Source: Streptomyces lateritius
Lineage (GTDB): Bacteria; Actinomycetota; Actinomycetes; Streptomycetales; Streptomycetaceae
Direction: 5' to 3'
Assembly (NCBI RefSeq): GCF_014649715.1
Contig: NZ_BMTO01000020.1
Location: 34,672 to 98,671 of the forward strand
DNA: 64,000 nt
The notes under the pieces: model-generated
What the model was told of the DNA's origin: nothing
What the model saw: only the letters and a program-made list of their open reading frames with translations
Databases searched by the model: none
Translations under genes and position numbers: made by a program
In this document: positions 1 through 8,951 of the stretch, piece after piece
Position numbering within the stretch: the stretch's first letter is position 1
Layout of the letters: every line of letters starts with the position of its first letter

Positions 1-1561
1 TGCGCAACGCCGGGTCGTCGGCGGGGAGTCCGCCCTCGTCCGGTCGCTGCAGGACCCACGTCACGTCGTACTTGTGCAGGAGGGCGAGCCGCTCCTCACG
101 CGGGGTGCCGGCCTCGAAGTAACGTGCGGTGTCGGCCACCCGCTGGTCCTCGTCGGGCAGGAAGAAGTCCGGGTAGCCCGGTGCGACCGTGTAGAAGCCG
201 AAGGCGGGCAGCTTCTGGGCCGGCCTCCAGGTCGTCATGAACACCTCGCCGTACTTGCCGTGCGGTGTGGTCCACCAGTAGGTCCCGTCCGGCTTCCAGG
301 TGTCCTTCGTGATGTGGGTCGACAGGGCGTCGGGGCGGATGATCAGGCCGAGCGCGTCCTTCTGCCCCCAGCCCCCGACGACCAGGCCGACGGCCACCGC
401 CGCCCCGAACAGGACCCGCACCAGCTTCTTGCCGCTCTCCACGACGGCGATCGCCGCGGCGATCTGCGCCGGCATGATCAGGGCGGGAGCGGCCCGGCCG
501 TACGACCACTTGTCCAGCACCGCGCCGGCCACGACCATCGCCAGGGCCAGCGCGAACCAGATCACCAGCGGGTCGCGGCGGTCGCGCACGAAGCGCAGGA
601 CCAGAGCCGCCACGCCGATCAGCACCAGGCCGTACTTGGCGAAGACGTCGGCGTACAGAGACTTGTGTATGTCCTCCAGGCCCCCGATGCCGAAGAGGGA
701 GAAGAAGGAGTAGTACGGCCACAGGGCCAGCACCGCGAGCCCGGCGGCCAACGCTGCCGCGAGCTTGAGCCAGGTCGCCTTGGCCGGCCAGGGCCGCGCT
801 CCGCCGAGGACACCGACGGCGCCGAGGGTGATGACGACGCCGGAGAACTGGTGGCTGAGCATCAGCACGGCCCACAGCACGCCCAGGCCCAGATACGTCG
901 GCCAGCCCGTGGCCGTGCCCCGGCGCAGCGCCAGCGTGAGCAGGGCCAGGAAGTGGAAGCCCAGGGCGAGAGTGAACGTACTGGGGTACGAGACGATCAG
1001 GGACAGCGAGGTGAAGCCCAGGAACCCGCTCCACAGGACGAGCTTGTCACCCCAGAGGAAGAGGACGCACAGGATCGCGAGCGGGGGCGCCGCGCGGTGC
1101 CGCGTGAGCGTCCTGGTGAAGAACCAGATGCCGGTCAGCAGCAGGACGAGTCCGACGACCGCGGCGATGCGCAGGACGTAGAACGTGCCCAGGCCGGTCA
1201 CCTTGGCGAGGAGGCCGAGGAACACCATCCACGGCGAGTAGTACGGGCTGTCCGTGGCGGAGTCGACCATCGGGTTGCCCGGGTGGAACAGGTTGTGCCG
1301 CAGCCGCTCGACGGTGGCGGCGTGCACGCCCAGGTCACCGACCCAGGGCAGCCGGACGATCATGAAGACGTAGGTGGTCACGACGAGCAGAACGGCGCCG
1401 TGCGCCGTGGCGAGCAGGGGCTGCTCGCCGAAGGGCCTGCGCCACCAGGCCGGCGCCGGGGACACGGTCACGTCCGCGTCCTCGTGCGTCCCGGCCGCGG
1501 GCGGCCGGGGTTCATCCGGGGCGTGGGTCGGTGCTGCGGCGCGAGGGGACGACGCACTCAC
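1..1561 (-). CDS. Multi-TM membrane protein, probable GT-C-type glycosyltransferase (3' end outside window)
   Basis: About 520 residues are readable before the window edge cuts off the C-terminus. It starts at GTG 1561, whose GTGA overlaps the TGA of the upstream glycosyltransferase gene, so translation is probably coupled. After a Pro/Ala-rich cytoplasmic N-terminus of about 50 residues come many hydrophobic helices, with an early loop rich in Asp and His and a long soluble C-terminal part containing Trp/Tyr-rich stretches. That layout (acidic first loop, many TM helices, soluble C-terminal domain) is typical of GT-C enzymes that take sugar from polyprenyl-phosphate donors. Because the gene before it encodes a likely polyprenyl-phosphate-sugar synthase, I infer it transfers that sugar outside the membrane. 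The exact family is not recognised. Confidence 0.75.
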   Translation of the reverse strand, partial: MSASSPRAAAPTHAPDEPRPPAAGTHEDADVTVSPAPAWWRRPFGEQPLLATAHGAVLLVVTTYVFMIVRLPWVGDLGVHAATVERLRHNLFHPGNPMVDSATDSPYYSPWMVFLGLLAKVTGLGTFYVLRIAAVVGLVLLLTGIWFFTRTLTRHRAAPPLAILCVLFLWGDKLVLWSGFLGFTSLSLIVSYPSTFTLALGFHFLALLTLALRRGTATGWPTYLGLGVLWAVLMLSHQFSGVVITLGAVGVLGGARPWPAKATWLKLAAALAAGLAVLALWPYYSFFSLFGIGGLEDIHKSLYADVFAKYGLVLIGVAALVLRFVRDRRDPLVIWFALALAMVVAGAVLDKWSYGRAAPALIMPAQIAAAIAVVESGKKLVRVLFGAAVAVGLVVGGWGQKDALGLIIRPDALSTHITKDTWKPDGTYWWTTPHGKYGEVFMTTWRPAQKLPAFGFYTVAPGYPDFFLPDEDQRVADTARYFEAGTPREERLALLHKYDVTWVLQRPDEGGLPADDPALR

Positions 1562-2379
1562 CTGCGGCCTCTGGCTCGGGCACGGAGCTTCCACGGCATG
1601 GCGATGGACTCGAGCTGCACGGCGAGGTTCATCTTCGACTCGCCGACCGTGCGGTCCTCGAAGTGGATCGGGACCTCCATGACCTGGAAGCCGCGGCGCA
1701 GCGCCGCGTACTTCATCTCGACCTGGAAGCTGTAGCCGGCGCTGTCGACGGAGCCGAGGTCGATCGCGCGCAGCGCGTCTGCGCTCCACAGGTTGAAGCC
1801 GCCGGTGATGTCGCGGACGCGGGTGCCCAGGATGGTGCTCGCGTAGGCGTTGGCCCAGCGGGAGAGCAGCTTGCGGTGGGCGCCCCAGGCGTCGGAGAGC
1901 GTGCCGCCGGGTACGTAGCGGCTGCCGACGACGAGGCCGGCGCCGGTGGAGAGCGCGACGCCGAGCATCTCGGCGACCTTGCCCTCGGGGTGGGAGCCGT
2001 CCGCGTCCATCTGCAGGACGTAGGCGGCGCCGTCCTCGACGGCCTTGGTCATGCCGGCGGCGTACGCGCGGCCGAGACCGTCCTTCGCGGTCCGGTGCAT
2101 GACCGACATCCGCTGCGTGCCGTCCTCGGTGCGGTACTTCTTCGCCAGCTCCTCGGCGATGTCGCCGGTCCCGTCCGGGGAGGAGTCGTCGACGATGAGC
2201 AGCCGCAGACCGGGGATGTCGAGCCCCATGAGGAGCTCGGCCATGCGCGGCACGTTCCCGGCCTCGTTGTACGTGGGCATGACGACGGTCAGCGCGGTCT
2301 GCGCCCATGCGTCGGGGAGAGCGATGGATCTGCCGGTCGCGGAGGCCTCCACGCCGGGGGTCTTGTGCACACCTGTCAC
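1558..2379 (-). CDS. GT2 polyprenyl-phosphate glycosyltransferase (dolichyl-phosphate mannose synthase type)
   Basis: About 273 residues. The N-terminus has the GT2 nucleotide-sugar fold (TVVMPTYNEAGNVP, then LLIVDDSSPDGTG), the metal-binding DADGSHP motif and GSRYVPGG, all as in dolichyl/polyprenol-phosphate mannose synthases. There are no C-terminal TM helices, so it is the short soluble form that works at the membrane face. The longer open frame upstream runs into the preceding gene. I chose GTG 2379 because GAGG lies 9 bp before it; GTG 2394 is possible. It sits between an NDP-sugar pyrophosphorylase and a many-TM protein, which fits a chain of sugar activation, loading on a lipid carrier and transfer. 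Whether the sugar is mannose or glucose cannot be read from sequence. Confidence 0.88.
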   Translation of the reverse strand: MTGVHKTPGVEASATGRSIALPDAWAQTALTVVMPTYNEAGNVPRMAELLMGLDIPGLRLLIVDDSSPDGTGDIAEELAKKYRTEDGTQRMSVMHRTAKDGLGRAYAAGMTKAVEDGAAYVLQMDADGSHPEGKVAEMLGVALSTGAGLVVGSRYVPGGTLSDAWGAHRKLLSRWANAYASTILGTRVRDITGGFNLWSADALRAIDLGSVDSAGYSFQVEMKYAALRRGFQVMEVPIHFEDRTVGESKMNLAVQLESIAMPWKLRARARGRR

Positions 2380-2425
2380 TGGTTTCTGCCTCACTGAGGT
2401 CGGAAGGAACGCGAACTCGGGCTGA

Positions 2426-3508
2426 CTAGCGGTCCGAGGAGAAGCGCAGCGCGGCGTCAGGAAGCTCTGCATCGCACCAGACGCGCGCTCCGGAACGAAG
2501 TTCGTTGTCGGCGCCCACCAGGGCATCGTCACCGATGACGGCACCGTCGACGACCGTACGGGCGCCAACCGTGGCGCGGGCGCCGACCAGGCTGGCGTGG
2601 ACGACGGCGTCGGCCGCGACGACCGCGCCGTCCAGCACGATGGAGCCGCTGACGACCGCGCCGGTCTCGATCCTGGCGCCGGCTCCCACGACGGTGCCGC
2701 CGGAGAGCTTCGCGCCCTCGGCGACGGTGGCGCCCGGGAGGATCAGGGCCTCGCCGCGCGGGCCGGGCACCGCCGGGGAGGCGACGACGCCGCGGACGAG
2801 GTCGGCGGAGGCCTGGACGAAGGACTCCGGCTTGCCGAGGTCGAGCCAGTAGGTGTCCTCGGTCTTGCCGTACAGCTTGGCTCCGGCGGCCAGCAGGTCG
2901 GGGAAGGTCTCGCGCTCCACGGAGACGGGCCGGCCGGCCGGGATGGCGTCGATGACCGAGCGCCGGAAGACGTAGCAGCCGGCGTTGATCTGGTCGGTGA
3001 CGATCTCCTCGGGGGTCTGCGGCTTCTCGGTGAAGGCCAGCACCCGGCTTTCGGAGTCGGTGGGGACCAGGCCGAACGCGCGCGGGTCGGCGACGCGGAC
3101 CAGGTGCAGCGAGACGTCGGCCTCGGCCGCCGTGTGGGACTCGACCAGGCCGCGGATGTCCAGGCCGGTGAGGATGTCGCCGTTGAACACCAGGACCGGC
3201 TCGTCGGGGCCGCTGGTCAGCAGCTCGGCCGCGTTGCGGATGGCGCCGCCCGTTCCGAGCGGCTCGTCCTCGACGACGTACTCGAGATGCACGCCGAAGG
3301 CGGAGCCGTCACCGAAGTACGGTTCGAAGACCTCGGCGAGGTAACAGGTGGCCATGACGATGTGGGTGACACCGGCGGCGGCCGCCCTGGCTATCTGGTG
3401 TGCGAGGAACGGCACACCTGCGGCCGGGACCATGGGCTTGGGCGTGTTCACCGTGACAGGCCTGAGCCGCGTCCCCTGCCCGCCGACCAGCAGGACCGCT
3501 TCCGTCAT
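2426..3508 (-). CDS. NDP-sugar pyrophosphorylase (mannose-1-phosphate guanylyltransferase type)
   Basis: 360 residues. The N-terminus carries the nucleotidyltransferase signature GGQGTRLRPVT followed by KPMVP, and the first 230 residues form a sugar-phosphate nucleotidyltransferase domain (FNGDIL metal site, EKPQTP sugar-binding motif, NAGCYVF). Residues of about 245-340 are hexapeptide-like repeats (for example GAVVSGSIVLDGAVV) that should form a left-handed beta-helix. Start ATG 3508 has GGGGAAG 5 bp upstream; an earlier GTG at 3523 would add five residues with no RBS. It is the first gene of an operon with the GT2 enzyme (46 bp gap) and the membrane protein. GDP-mannose is the usual product of this family, but glucose or other hexose specificity is possible. 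Confidence 0.88.
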   Translation of the reverse strand: MTEAVLLVGGQGTRLRPVTVNTPKPMVPAAGVPFLAHQIARAAAAGVTHIVMATCYLAEVFEPYFGDGSAFGVHLEYVVEDEPLGTGGAIRNAAELLTSGPDEPVLVFNGDILTGLDIRGLVESHTAAEADVSLHLVRVADPRAFGLVPTDSESRVLAFTEKPQTPEEIVTDQINAGCYVFRRSVIDAIPAGRPVSVERETFPDLLAAGAKLYGKTEDTYWLDLGKPESFVQASADLVRGVVASPAVPGPRGEALILPGATVAEGAKLSGGTVVGAGARIETGAVVSGSIVLDGAVVAADAVVHASLVGARATVGARTVVDGAVIGDDALVGADNELRSGARVWCDAELPDAALRFSSDR

Positions 3509-3728
3509 TGTCTTCCCCAACACGTTCGGGTGTACGAAACGCTAAATCTAGCCCACCCGAAGATGCGAGATGACGGAACGCGACCGCTTTAAACCGTCTT
3601 CTGTAGTGATGATGACAACGTCGCCGTGTCCAGGGCCACAGGCGGCGGGCCGCGACGGTGCCGACATCGGCGGGCCGGGCCCCGACTATGCTCGGGCAGG
3701 CATTCCGCCCGACCTCACTGGAGACCGC

Positions 3729-5060
3729 ATGGCCCTCAAGATCACCGTGATCGGTACCGGCTACCTCGGCGCCACGCACGCAGCGGCCATGGCGGAACTC
3801 GGCTTCGAGGTCCTCGGCCTCGACGTCGTCCCCGAGAAGATCGAGATGCTGGCCGCCGGCCGGGTGCCGATGTACGAGCCCGGGCTCGAGGAGTTGCTCG
3901 CCCGGCACGTCGCCGGCATCGAGGGATCCACCGGGCGACTGCGCTTCACCACCTCCTGGGAGGAGGTCGGCGCGTTCGGCGACGTCCACTTCATCTGTGT
4001 GAACACCCCGCAGAAGCACGGCGACTACGCCTGCGATATGCGGTACGTCGACGCCGCCTTCGCCTCGCTCGCGGGCGTGGTCCAGCCGGGCTCGCTGGTC
4101 GTCGGCAAGTCGACCGTGCCGGTCGGCTCGGCCGAGCGCCTCGCGGAGCTGCTGCCGGAAGGCGTCGAACTGGCCTGGAACCCGGAGTTCCTCCGGGAGG
4201 GCTTCGCCGTGCGGGACACGCTGCACCCGGACCGTGTCGTGGTCGGAGTGCGCGGCGAGCGCGCGGAGAAGATGCTGCGCGAGGTGTACGCCGGGCCCAT
4301 CGGCGAAGGCTCGCCGTTCGTGGTGACGGACTTCCCGACGGCGGAGCTGGTGAAGACCGCGGCGAACTCCTTCCTCGCGACGAAGATCTCCTTCATCAAT
4401 GCGATGGCCGAGGTCTGCGAGGCCGCCGGCGGCGACGTCGCCAAGCTCGCGGAGGCGATCGGCTACGACGAGCGGATCGGGTCCAAGTTCCTGCGGGCCG
4501 GAATCGGCTTCGGCGGCGGCTGCCTGCCGAAGGACATCCGCGCCTTCATGGCGCGGGCGGGAGAGCTGGGCGCCGACCAGGCGCTGACCTTCCTGCGGGA
4601 GATCGACTCGATCAACATGCGGCGGCGCGGCCAGATGGTCGACATGGCGCGCCACGCGCTCGGCACCAACGGGTCGTTCCTCGGCAAGCGGGTGGCGGTG
4701 CTCGGCGCCACGTTCAAGCCGGACTCGGACGACGTACGGGACTCGCCCGCGCTGAACGTGGCCGGACAGATCCACCTGCAGGGCGGACAGGTCACGGTCT
4801 ACGACCCCAAGGGCATGGAGAACGCGCGCCGGCTCTTCCCCACGCTGGAGTACGCGGAGTCGGCGCTGGAGGCCGTGCGGGGCGCGGACGTGGTGCTGCA
4901 CCTGACGGAGTGGCGCGAGTTCCGGGATGCCCTGGACCCGGCGGAGCTGGGCGAGGTGGTGGCCTCGCGGGTGATCCTGGACGGCCGCAACGCGCTGGAC
5001 CCGGTGCTGTGGCGCGAGGCGGGCTGGGTGTACCGCGCGATGGGCCGCCCGCGGGTGTAG
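3729..5060 (+). CDS. UDP-glucose 6-dehydrogenase
   Basis: 443 residues; oxidises UDP-glucose to UDP-glucuronate with two NAD+. The N-terminal Rossmann motif ITVIGTGYLGATHA is directly after the start. The substrate loop GKSTVPVG, the AWNPEFLREG motif and the catalytic cysteine in GFGGGCLPKD (around residue 260) are all present, followed by the C-terminal UDP-binding domain (FKPDSDDVRDSPAL). The longer frame to 3570 has no plausible RBS; ATG 3729 follows CTGGAGACCGC. It is divergent from the sugar-activation operon across 220 bp, so both may feed the same surface polymer, though this is inference. Confidence 0.93.
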   Translation: MALKITVIGTGYLGATHAAAMAELGFEVLGLDVVPEKIEMLAAGRVPMYEPGLEELLARHVAGIEGSTGRLRFTTSWEEVGAFGDVHFICVNTPQKHGDYACDMRYVDAAFASLAGVVQPGSLVVGKSTVPVGSAERLAELLPEGVELAWNPEFLREGFAVRDTLHPDRVVVGVRGERAEKMLREVYAGPIGEGSPFVVTDFPTAELVKTAANSFLATKISFINAMAEVCEAAGGDVAKLAEAIGYDERIGSKFLRAGIGFGGGCLPKDIRAFMARAGELGADQALTFLREIDSINMRRRGQMVDMARHALGTNGSFLGKRVAVLGATFKPDSDDVRDSPALNVAGQIHLQGGQVTVYDPKGMENARRLFPTLEYAESALEAVRGADVVLHLTEWREFRDALDPAELGEVVASRVILDGRNALDPVLWREAGWVYRAMGRPRV

Positions 5061-5091
5061 TCCCACGGCGGCGGGACCGAGACGACGACCT

Positions 5092-5129
5092 GGTGCCCCG
5101 TCACTCCTTTCCGGGGGCGGCGGGGCACC
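5092..5129 (+). terminator. Hairpin terminator after UDP-glucose dehydrogenase
   Basis: A perfect 9-bp stem, GGTGCCCCG at 5092-5100 and CGGGGCACC at 5121-5129, begins 31 bp after the stop codon. The loop is 20 bases and there is no T-run, as is common in Streptomyces. It also lies downstream of the minus-strand dipeptidase. Confidence 0.55.
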
Positions 5130-5151
5130 GGCGTGTGTGGGGCGAGGAGCG

Positions 5152-5330
5152 TCAGGGTGCCCCGCGCAGGCGGGCGGCCCGGGAGCGGAACTCGGTCTCG
5201 CGCAGCGCGCGGGTGGCGTTGGCGTGGGCGAGGCGGGCCAGGTCGCCGAGGTCCCGGTCGCGGCGCAGCAGCTCGGCGAAGTGCGGCTCGTAGCCGGCCG
5301 CCGGGTCGGCCCCGCCGGCGGCCCCGCCCA
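5152..5330 (-). pseudogene. C-terminal relic of a second dipeptidase
   Basis: Downstream of the intact dipeptidase a minus-strand frame ending at TGA 5154-5152 reads as a real protein tail: HFAELLRRDRDLGDLARLAH followed by ANATRALRETE. This parallels the tail of the neighbouring dipeptidase (DLARLTWSNAVRALRDAEAV). It has no start codon with an RBS and its upstream part loses resemblance where it meets the 3' end of the intact gene. I read it as what is left of a tandem paralogue; from memory S. coelicolor has two adjacent dipeptidase genes here. It could instead be a tail displaced by a frameshift from the same gene. Confidence 0.5.
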
Positions 5331-5365
5331 AGCGAGGCCGCCGGGGTCCGGCAGGGGACGGACCG

Positions 5366-6568
5366 TCAGGTCGTCTGGCCGTCGAGGGACTCGATCGTCG
5401 CGTTCGACGGGCCCCTCGTCGCCCGCAGGTCGCGGGAGACCGCCTCCGCGTCCCGCAGCGCGCGGACCGCGTTCGACCAGGTCAGCCGGGCGAGGTCGGT
5501 ACGGGACCAGCCACGGGTGAGCAGCTCCGCGATCAGGTTCGGGTAGCCCGCGACGTCGTCGAGGCCGTCCGGTGTGAACGCCGTGCCGTCGTAGTCGCCA
5601 CCGATGCCGATGTGGTCGATGCCGGCGACCTCGCGCATGTGGTCGAGGTGGTCGGCGACCGTCGCGGCGGTGGCGACCGGGCGCGGGTTCTCGGCCTCGA
5701 AGGCGCGGTGGATCTTCATCGCCCGCGGGGTGGTGTCGAGGTGGTGCAGCCCGTGCGCCCGCAGGTTCTCGTCGGCCCGGGCCGTCCACTCCACGGCCTC
5801 GGGAAGGATGAACTTCGGTACGAACGTGGCCATCGCCACCCCGCCGTTGGCGGGCAGCCGCTCCAGCACGTCGTCGGGGATGTTCCTCGGGTGGTCGCAG
5901 ACCGCCAGCGAGGAGGAGTGCGAGAAGATCACCGGTGCGACGGAGGTGCCGAGCGCGTCCCGCATCGTCGTCGCGGCGACGTGCGAGAGGTCGACGAGCA
6001 TGCCGATCCGGTTCATCTCCCGCACGACCTCGTGGCCGAAGGGCGAGAGCCCGCCGACGCCGGGCTCGTCGGTCGCCGAGTCCGCCCACGCGGTGTTGTC
6101 GTTGTGCGTGAGCGTCATGTAGCGCACGCCGAGGCTGTGCAGCGCGCGCAGGGTGGCGAGGGAGTTGTTGATGGAGTGGCCGCCCTCGGCGCCCTTCAGG
6201 GAGGCGATCCGGCCCTGCCGCCGGGCCGACTCCATGTCGTCGGCGGTCAGGGCGGGCGCGAGCTGCCCCGCGTACCGGACGAGGAGCTGGTCGACGACGT
6301 CGATCTGCTCCAGGGTCGCGCTGACCGCGTCGTCCCCGGTCAGGCTGCAGGGGACGTAGACGGACCAGAACTGGGCGCCGACACCGCCGGCCCGCAGCCG
6401 GGCCAGGTCGGTGTGGAGCGCGCCCTTCTGGTCGGCCGCGATGTCGAGGCGGTCCAGGTCGTAGCGCACGTGTTGCCGCAGCGCCCAGGGGAGGTCGTTG
6501 TGACCGTCGACGACCGGGTGGGCCGCGAGCAGTTCACGCGCCTCCGCCAGACGCTCCGCCGCGCTCAC
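5366..6568 (-). CDS. Membrane-dipeptidase family (M19) dipeptidase
   Basis: 400 residues, full length for peptidase family M19, a zinc-dependent amidohydrolase-fold family that cleaves dipeptides. The metal ligands are visible: H23 and D25 in VDGHNDLPW, a conserved Glu in the KGAEGGHSI region, and two His in VDLSHVA and IFSHSSS. There is no signal peptide or GPI-like tail, so it is probably cytoplasmic. GTG 6568 overlaps the purE stop (GTGA), making it the last gene of the purK-purE-dipeptidase operon. The functional link to purine synthesis is not obvious; the arrangement is common in streptomycetes as I recall. Confidence 0.9.
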   Translation of the reverse strand: MSAAERLAEARELLAAHPVVDGHNDLPWALRQHVRYDLDRLDIAADQKGALHTDLARLRAGGVGAQFWSVYVPCSLTGDDAVSATLEQIDVVDQLLVRYAGQLAPALTADDMESARRQGRIASLKGAEGGHSINNSLATLRALHSLGVRYMTLTHNDNTAWADSATDEPGVGGLSPFGHEVVREMNRIGMLVDLSHVAATTMRDALGTSVAPVIFSHSSSLAVCDHPRNIPDDVLERLPANGGVAMATFVPKFILPEAVEWTARADENLRAHGLHHLDTTPRAMKIHRAFEAENPRPVATAATVADHLDHMREVAGIDHIGIGGDYDGTAFTPDGLDDVAGYPNLIAELLTRGWSRTDLARLTWSNAVRALRDAEAVSRDLRATRGPSNATIESLDGQTT

Positions 6569-7104
6569 CGCGCGAACCCGAAGGACTCCGAGCCCTCGAC
6601 CTTGTTCCGCAGCCGCTTGCCCTTCTCGGTCGCCTGGTCGTTCAGCTCCTGCTGGAACTCTCGCATGCGGCCGAACAGTTCGGCGTCGTGCGTGGCGAGG
6701 ATCCGCGCGGCGAGCAGACCCGCGTTGCGCGCCCCGCCGACGGAGACCGTCGCGACCGGCACGCCCGCCGGCATCTGCACGATGGACAGCAGCGAGTCCA
6801 TGCCGTCGAGGTACTTCAGCGGGACCGGCACGCCGATGACCGGGAGCGGGGTGACCGAGGCGAGCATGCCCGGCAGATGGGCCGCGCCGCCCGCGCCCGC
6901 GATGATCGCCTTCAGGCCGCGGTCGGCCGCCGCCTCGCCGTACGCGATCATCTCGCGCGGCATGCGGTGCGCGGAGACGACGTCGACCTCGTACGCGATC
7001 TCGAACTCGTCCAGGGCCTGCGCCGCGGCCTCCATGACCGGCCAGTCGGAGTCGGATCCCATGACGATGCCGACGACGGGGCTCGCATCGGGGCTGGTGC
7101 TCAT
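6565..7104 (-). CDS. purE: 5-(carboxyamino)imidazole ribonucleotide mutase (PurE)
   Basis: 179 residues, normal for class I PurE, which converts N5-CAIR to CAIR in purine synthesis. GIVMGSDSDWPVM (residues 12-24) is the phosphate and substrate loop, and H46 in SAHRMP is the catalytic histidine. The C-terminal helices include SVGGARNAGLLAARIL. The ATG overlaps the purK stop as ATGA, so the two enzymes that make and use unstable N5-CAIR are translationally coupled. Confidence 0.97.
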   Translation of the reverse strand: MSTSPDASPVVGIVMGSDSDWPVMEAAAQALDEFEIAYEVDVVSAHRMPREMIAYGEAAADRGLKAIIAGAGGAAHLPGMLASVTPLPVIGVPVPLKYLDGMDSLLSIVQMPAGVPVATVSVGGARNAGLLAARILATHDAELFGRMREFQQELNDQATEKGKRLRNKVEGSESFGFAR

Positions 7105-8240
7105 TCGGTGATCGTTCCTCGCAGGTAGCCGGCGGCGTGACGCGCGCGCTCCAGCACGTCGTCCAGGTCGTCGCCGTAGGTGTTGACGTGCCCCACCTTG
7201 CGGCCGGGCTTCACGTCCTTGCCGTACATGTGGATCTTCAGCTGAGGGTCGCGGGCCATGCAGTGCAGATAGGCGTGGTACATGTCGGGGTAGTCACCGC
7301 CCAGCACATTGCACATGACCGTCCACTTCGCGCGCGGGCGGGGATCGCCGAGCGGGAGGTCGAGGACGGCCCGGACGTGGTTGGCGAACTGCGAGGTGAC
7401 CGCGCCGTCCTGGGTCCAGTGGCCGGAGTTGTGCGGACGCATGGCCAGCTCGTTGACCAGGATGCGGCCGTCGCGCGTCTCGAAGAGCTCCACGGCCAGG
7501 TGGCCGACGACGCCGAGCTCCTTGGCGATCCGCAGGGCCAGCTCCTGGGCCTGGCCGGCCAGCTCGCCGGAGAGGTCCGGCGCCGGTGCGATCACCGTGT
7601 CGCAGACGCCGTCGACCTGGCGGGACTCGACCACCGGATAGGCGACGGCCTGCCCGTGCGGGGAGCGCACGATGTTGGCGGCGAGCTCGCGCGTGAAGTC
7701 GACCTGCTCCTCGGCCAGGACCGCCACGCCCGCCAGGAACGGCTCGCGGGCGTCGTCTTCCGTACGGACGAACCAGACGCCCTTGCCGTCGTAGCCGCCG
7801 CTCACGGTCTTGAGGATGATCGGGAAGCCGCCCACCTCGGCGGCGAAGGCCGCCGCGTCCGCCGGATCGGCGACGATCCGGTGGCGGGGACTCGGCGCCC
7901 CGATCTCGTCGAGCCTGGCGCGCATCACGCCCTTGTTCTGGGCGTGCACCAACGCGTGGGGCCCTGGGCGGATCGGGATGCCGTCCGCTTCCAAGGCCCG
8001 CAGGTGTTCGATGGGGACGTGCTCGTGATCGAAAGTGATCACGTCGCATCCGCGCGCGAAGTCACGCAGCGTAGCCAGGTCGCGATAGTCGCCGATGACG
8101 ACCTCGCTCACCACCTGCGCCGCCGAATCCTGCGGGGTGTCACTGAGCAGCTTGAACTTGATGCCGAGGGGGATGCCCGCCTCGTGGGTCATACGGGCGA
8201 GCTGACCGCCACCGACCATGCCGACTACCGGGAACGTCAC
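7101..8240 (-). CDS. purK: 5-(carboxyamino)imidazole ribonucleotide synthase (PurK)
   Basis: About 379 residues of an ATP-grasp enzyme that carboxylates AIR using bicarbonate and ATP. The N-terminal MVGGGQLARM motif, the ATP-grasp lid region (ILKTVSGGYDGKG), EEQVDFTRE and the metal-binding NELAMRPHNSGHWT are all present. The frame is open to 8411, but protein homology starts at GTG 8240. That start has no spaced RBS. Instead TACCCT sits 6 bp before it, exactly where a -10 box would be for a leaderless transcript, and I think that is the likely arrangement. First gene of the purK-purE-dipeptidase operon, divergent from the GtrA gene. Confidence 0.95.
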   Translation of the reverse strand: MTFPVVGMVGGGQLARMTHEAGIPLGIKFKLLSDTPQDSAAQVVSEVVIGDYRDLATLRDFARGCDVITFDHEHVPIEHLRALEADGIPIRPGPHALVHAQNKGVMRARLDEIGAPSPRHRIVADPADAAAFAAEVGGFPIILKTVSGGYDGKGVWFVRTEDDAREPFLAGVAVLAEEQVDFTRELAANIVRSPHGQAVAYPVVESRQVDGVCDTVIAPAPDLSGELAGQAQELALRIAKELGVVGHLAVELFETRDGRILVNELAMRPHNSGHWTQDGAVTSQFANHVRAVLDLPLGDPRPRAKWTVMCNVLGGDYPDMYHAYLHCMARDPQLKIHMYGKDVKPGRKVGHVNTYGDDLDDVLERARHAAGYLRGTITE

Positions 8241-8416
8241 CCTCTTAGGGTATCCGCACGATCCGGGGAGCTTCCGCCCCCTGTGGTTTGACACAGGCCC
8301 GACCGGGCCCGGCCCCGCGCGCCCCGCTGGTTTGCGACGTCCACAGGCGGGCTGCGAGACGCGCTGGTTAGCATGGCTTGGTTGACATCGTCCGAACGGC
8401 AGGGGCTGCAATCACC

Positions 8417-8932
8417 ATGAGTAAACGAAGCGCGCTGCGCGTGCGGCTCGACCAGCTCGCACGCGAGTTCGCCAAGTTCGGCGCAGTGGGTGGTGTCGGG
8501 CTCTTGGTGGACCTCGGAGTGTTCAATCTCGTTCGCCACTTCACCGAGGTTCCGGTGGTGCGGGCGAGCATCATCGCCACCGTCGTGGCGATCGTCTTCA
8601 ACTACCTCGGCTTCCGGTACTTCACCTACCGGGACCGCGACAAGAGCAGCCGTACGAAGGAGCTGAGCCTCTTCCTGCTCTTCAGCGCCGCCGGCCTGGT
8701 GATCCAGAACGGGATCCTCTACGCGGCGACGTACGGATTCGGCTGGGACACCCCGCTGCAGAGCAACTTCTTCAAGTTCTTCGGCATCGGCGTCGCGACC
8801 CTCTTCCGTTTCTGGTCGTACCGGACCTGGGTGTTCCGTACGCTGCCGGCCAAGGAGGCCGTGCAGACCGCCGAGTCATTCCTGGAGCAGGCCCCGCGGC
8901 AGGCGTCCAGGAAGCAGCCCGACCGGGTCTGA
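8417..8932 (+). CDS. GtrA-family membrane protein
   Basis: 171 residues with four TM segments, matching the small GtrA/DPMS3-like family. The family motif AKFGAVGGVGLLVDLG follows an N-terminal amphipathic stretch, and the second helix is followed by FRYFTYRDRDK. GtrA proteins are thought to flip or stabilise polyprenyl-phosphate sugars, so the partner may be the polyprenyl-phosphate glycosyltransferase 6 kb away. I took ATG 8417 rather than the first ATG at 8378 because the family begins near here. A TTGACA lies at 8390-8395 but I see no good -10 box. Confidence 0.85.
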   Translation: MSKRSALRVRLDQLAREFAKFGAVGGVGLLVDLGVFNLVRHFTEVPVVRASIIATVVAIVFNYLGFRYFTYRDRDKSSRTKELSLFLLFSAAGLVIQNGILYAATYGFGWDTPLQSNFFKFFGIGVATLFRFWSYRTWVFRTLPAKEAVQTAESFLEQAPRQASRKQPDRV

Positions 8933-8951
8933 GCCCTCATGACGGCTGCTC

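Noticed and set aside
3508..3523. GTG 3523 as start of the nucleotidyltransferase
   Set aside because: It would place five residues before the family start, and the GGGGAAG RBS lies between it and ATG 3508.
3309..6089. Long minus-strand frame of over 900 codons
   Set aside because: It runs through the UDP-glucose dehydrogenase on the other strand and is arginine/proline-rich with no domain; a shadow of high G+C coding sequence. The same holds for the long frames at 74-1735, 11399-13324, 45447-48191 and others.
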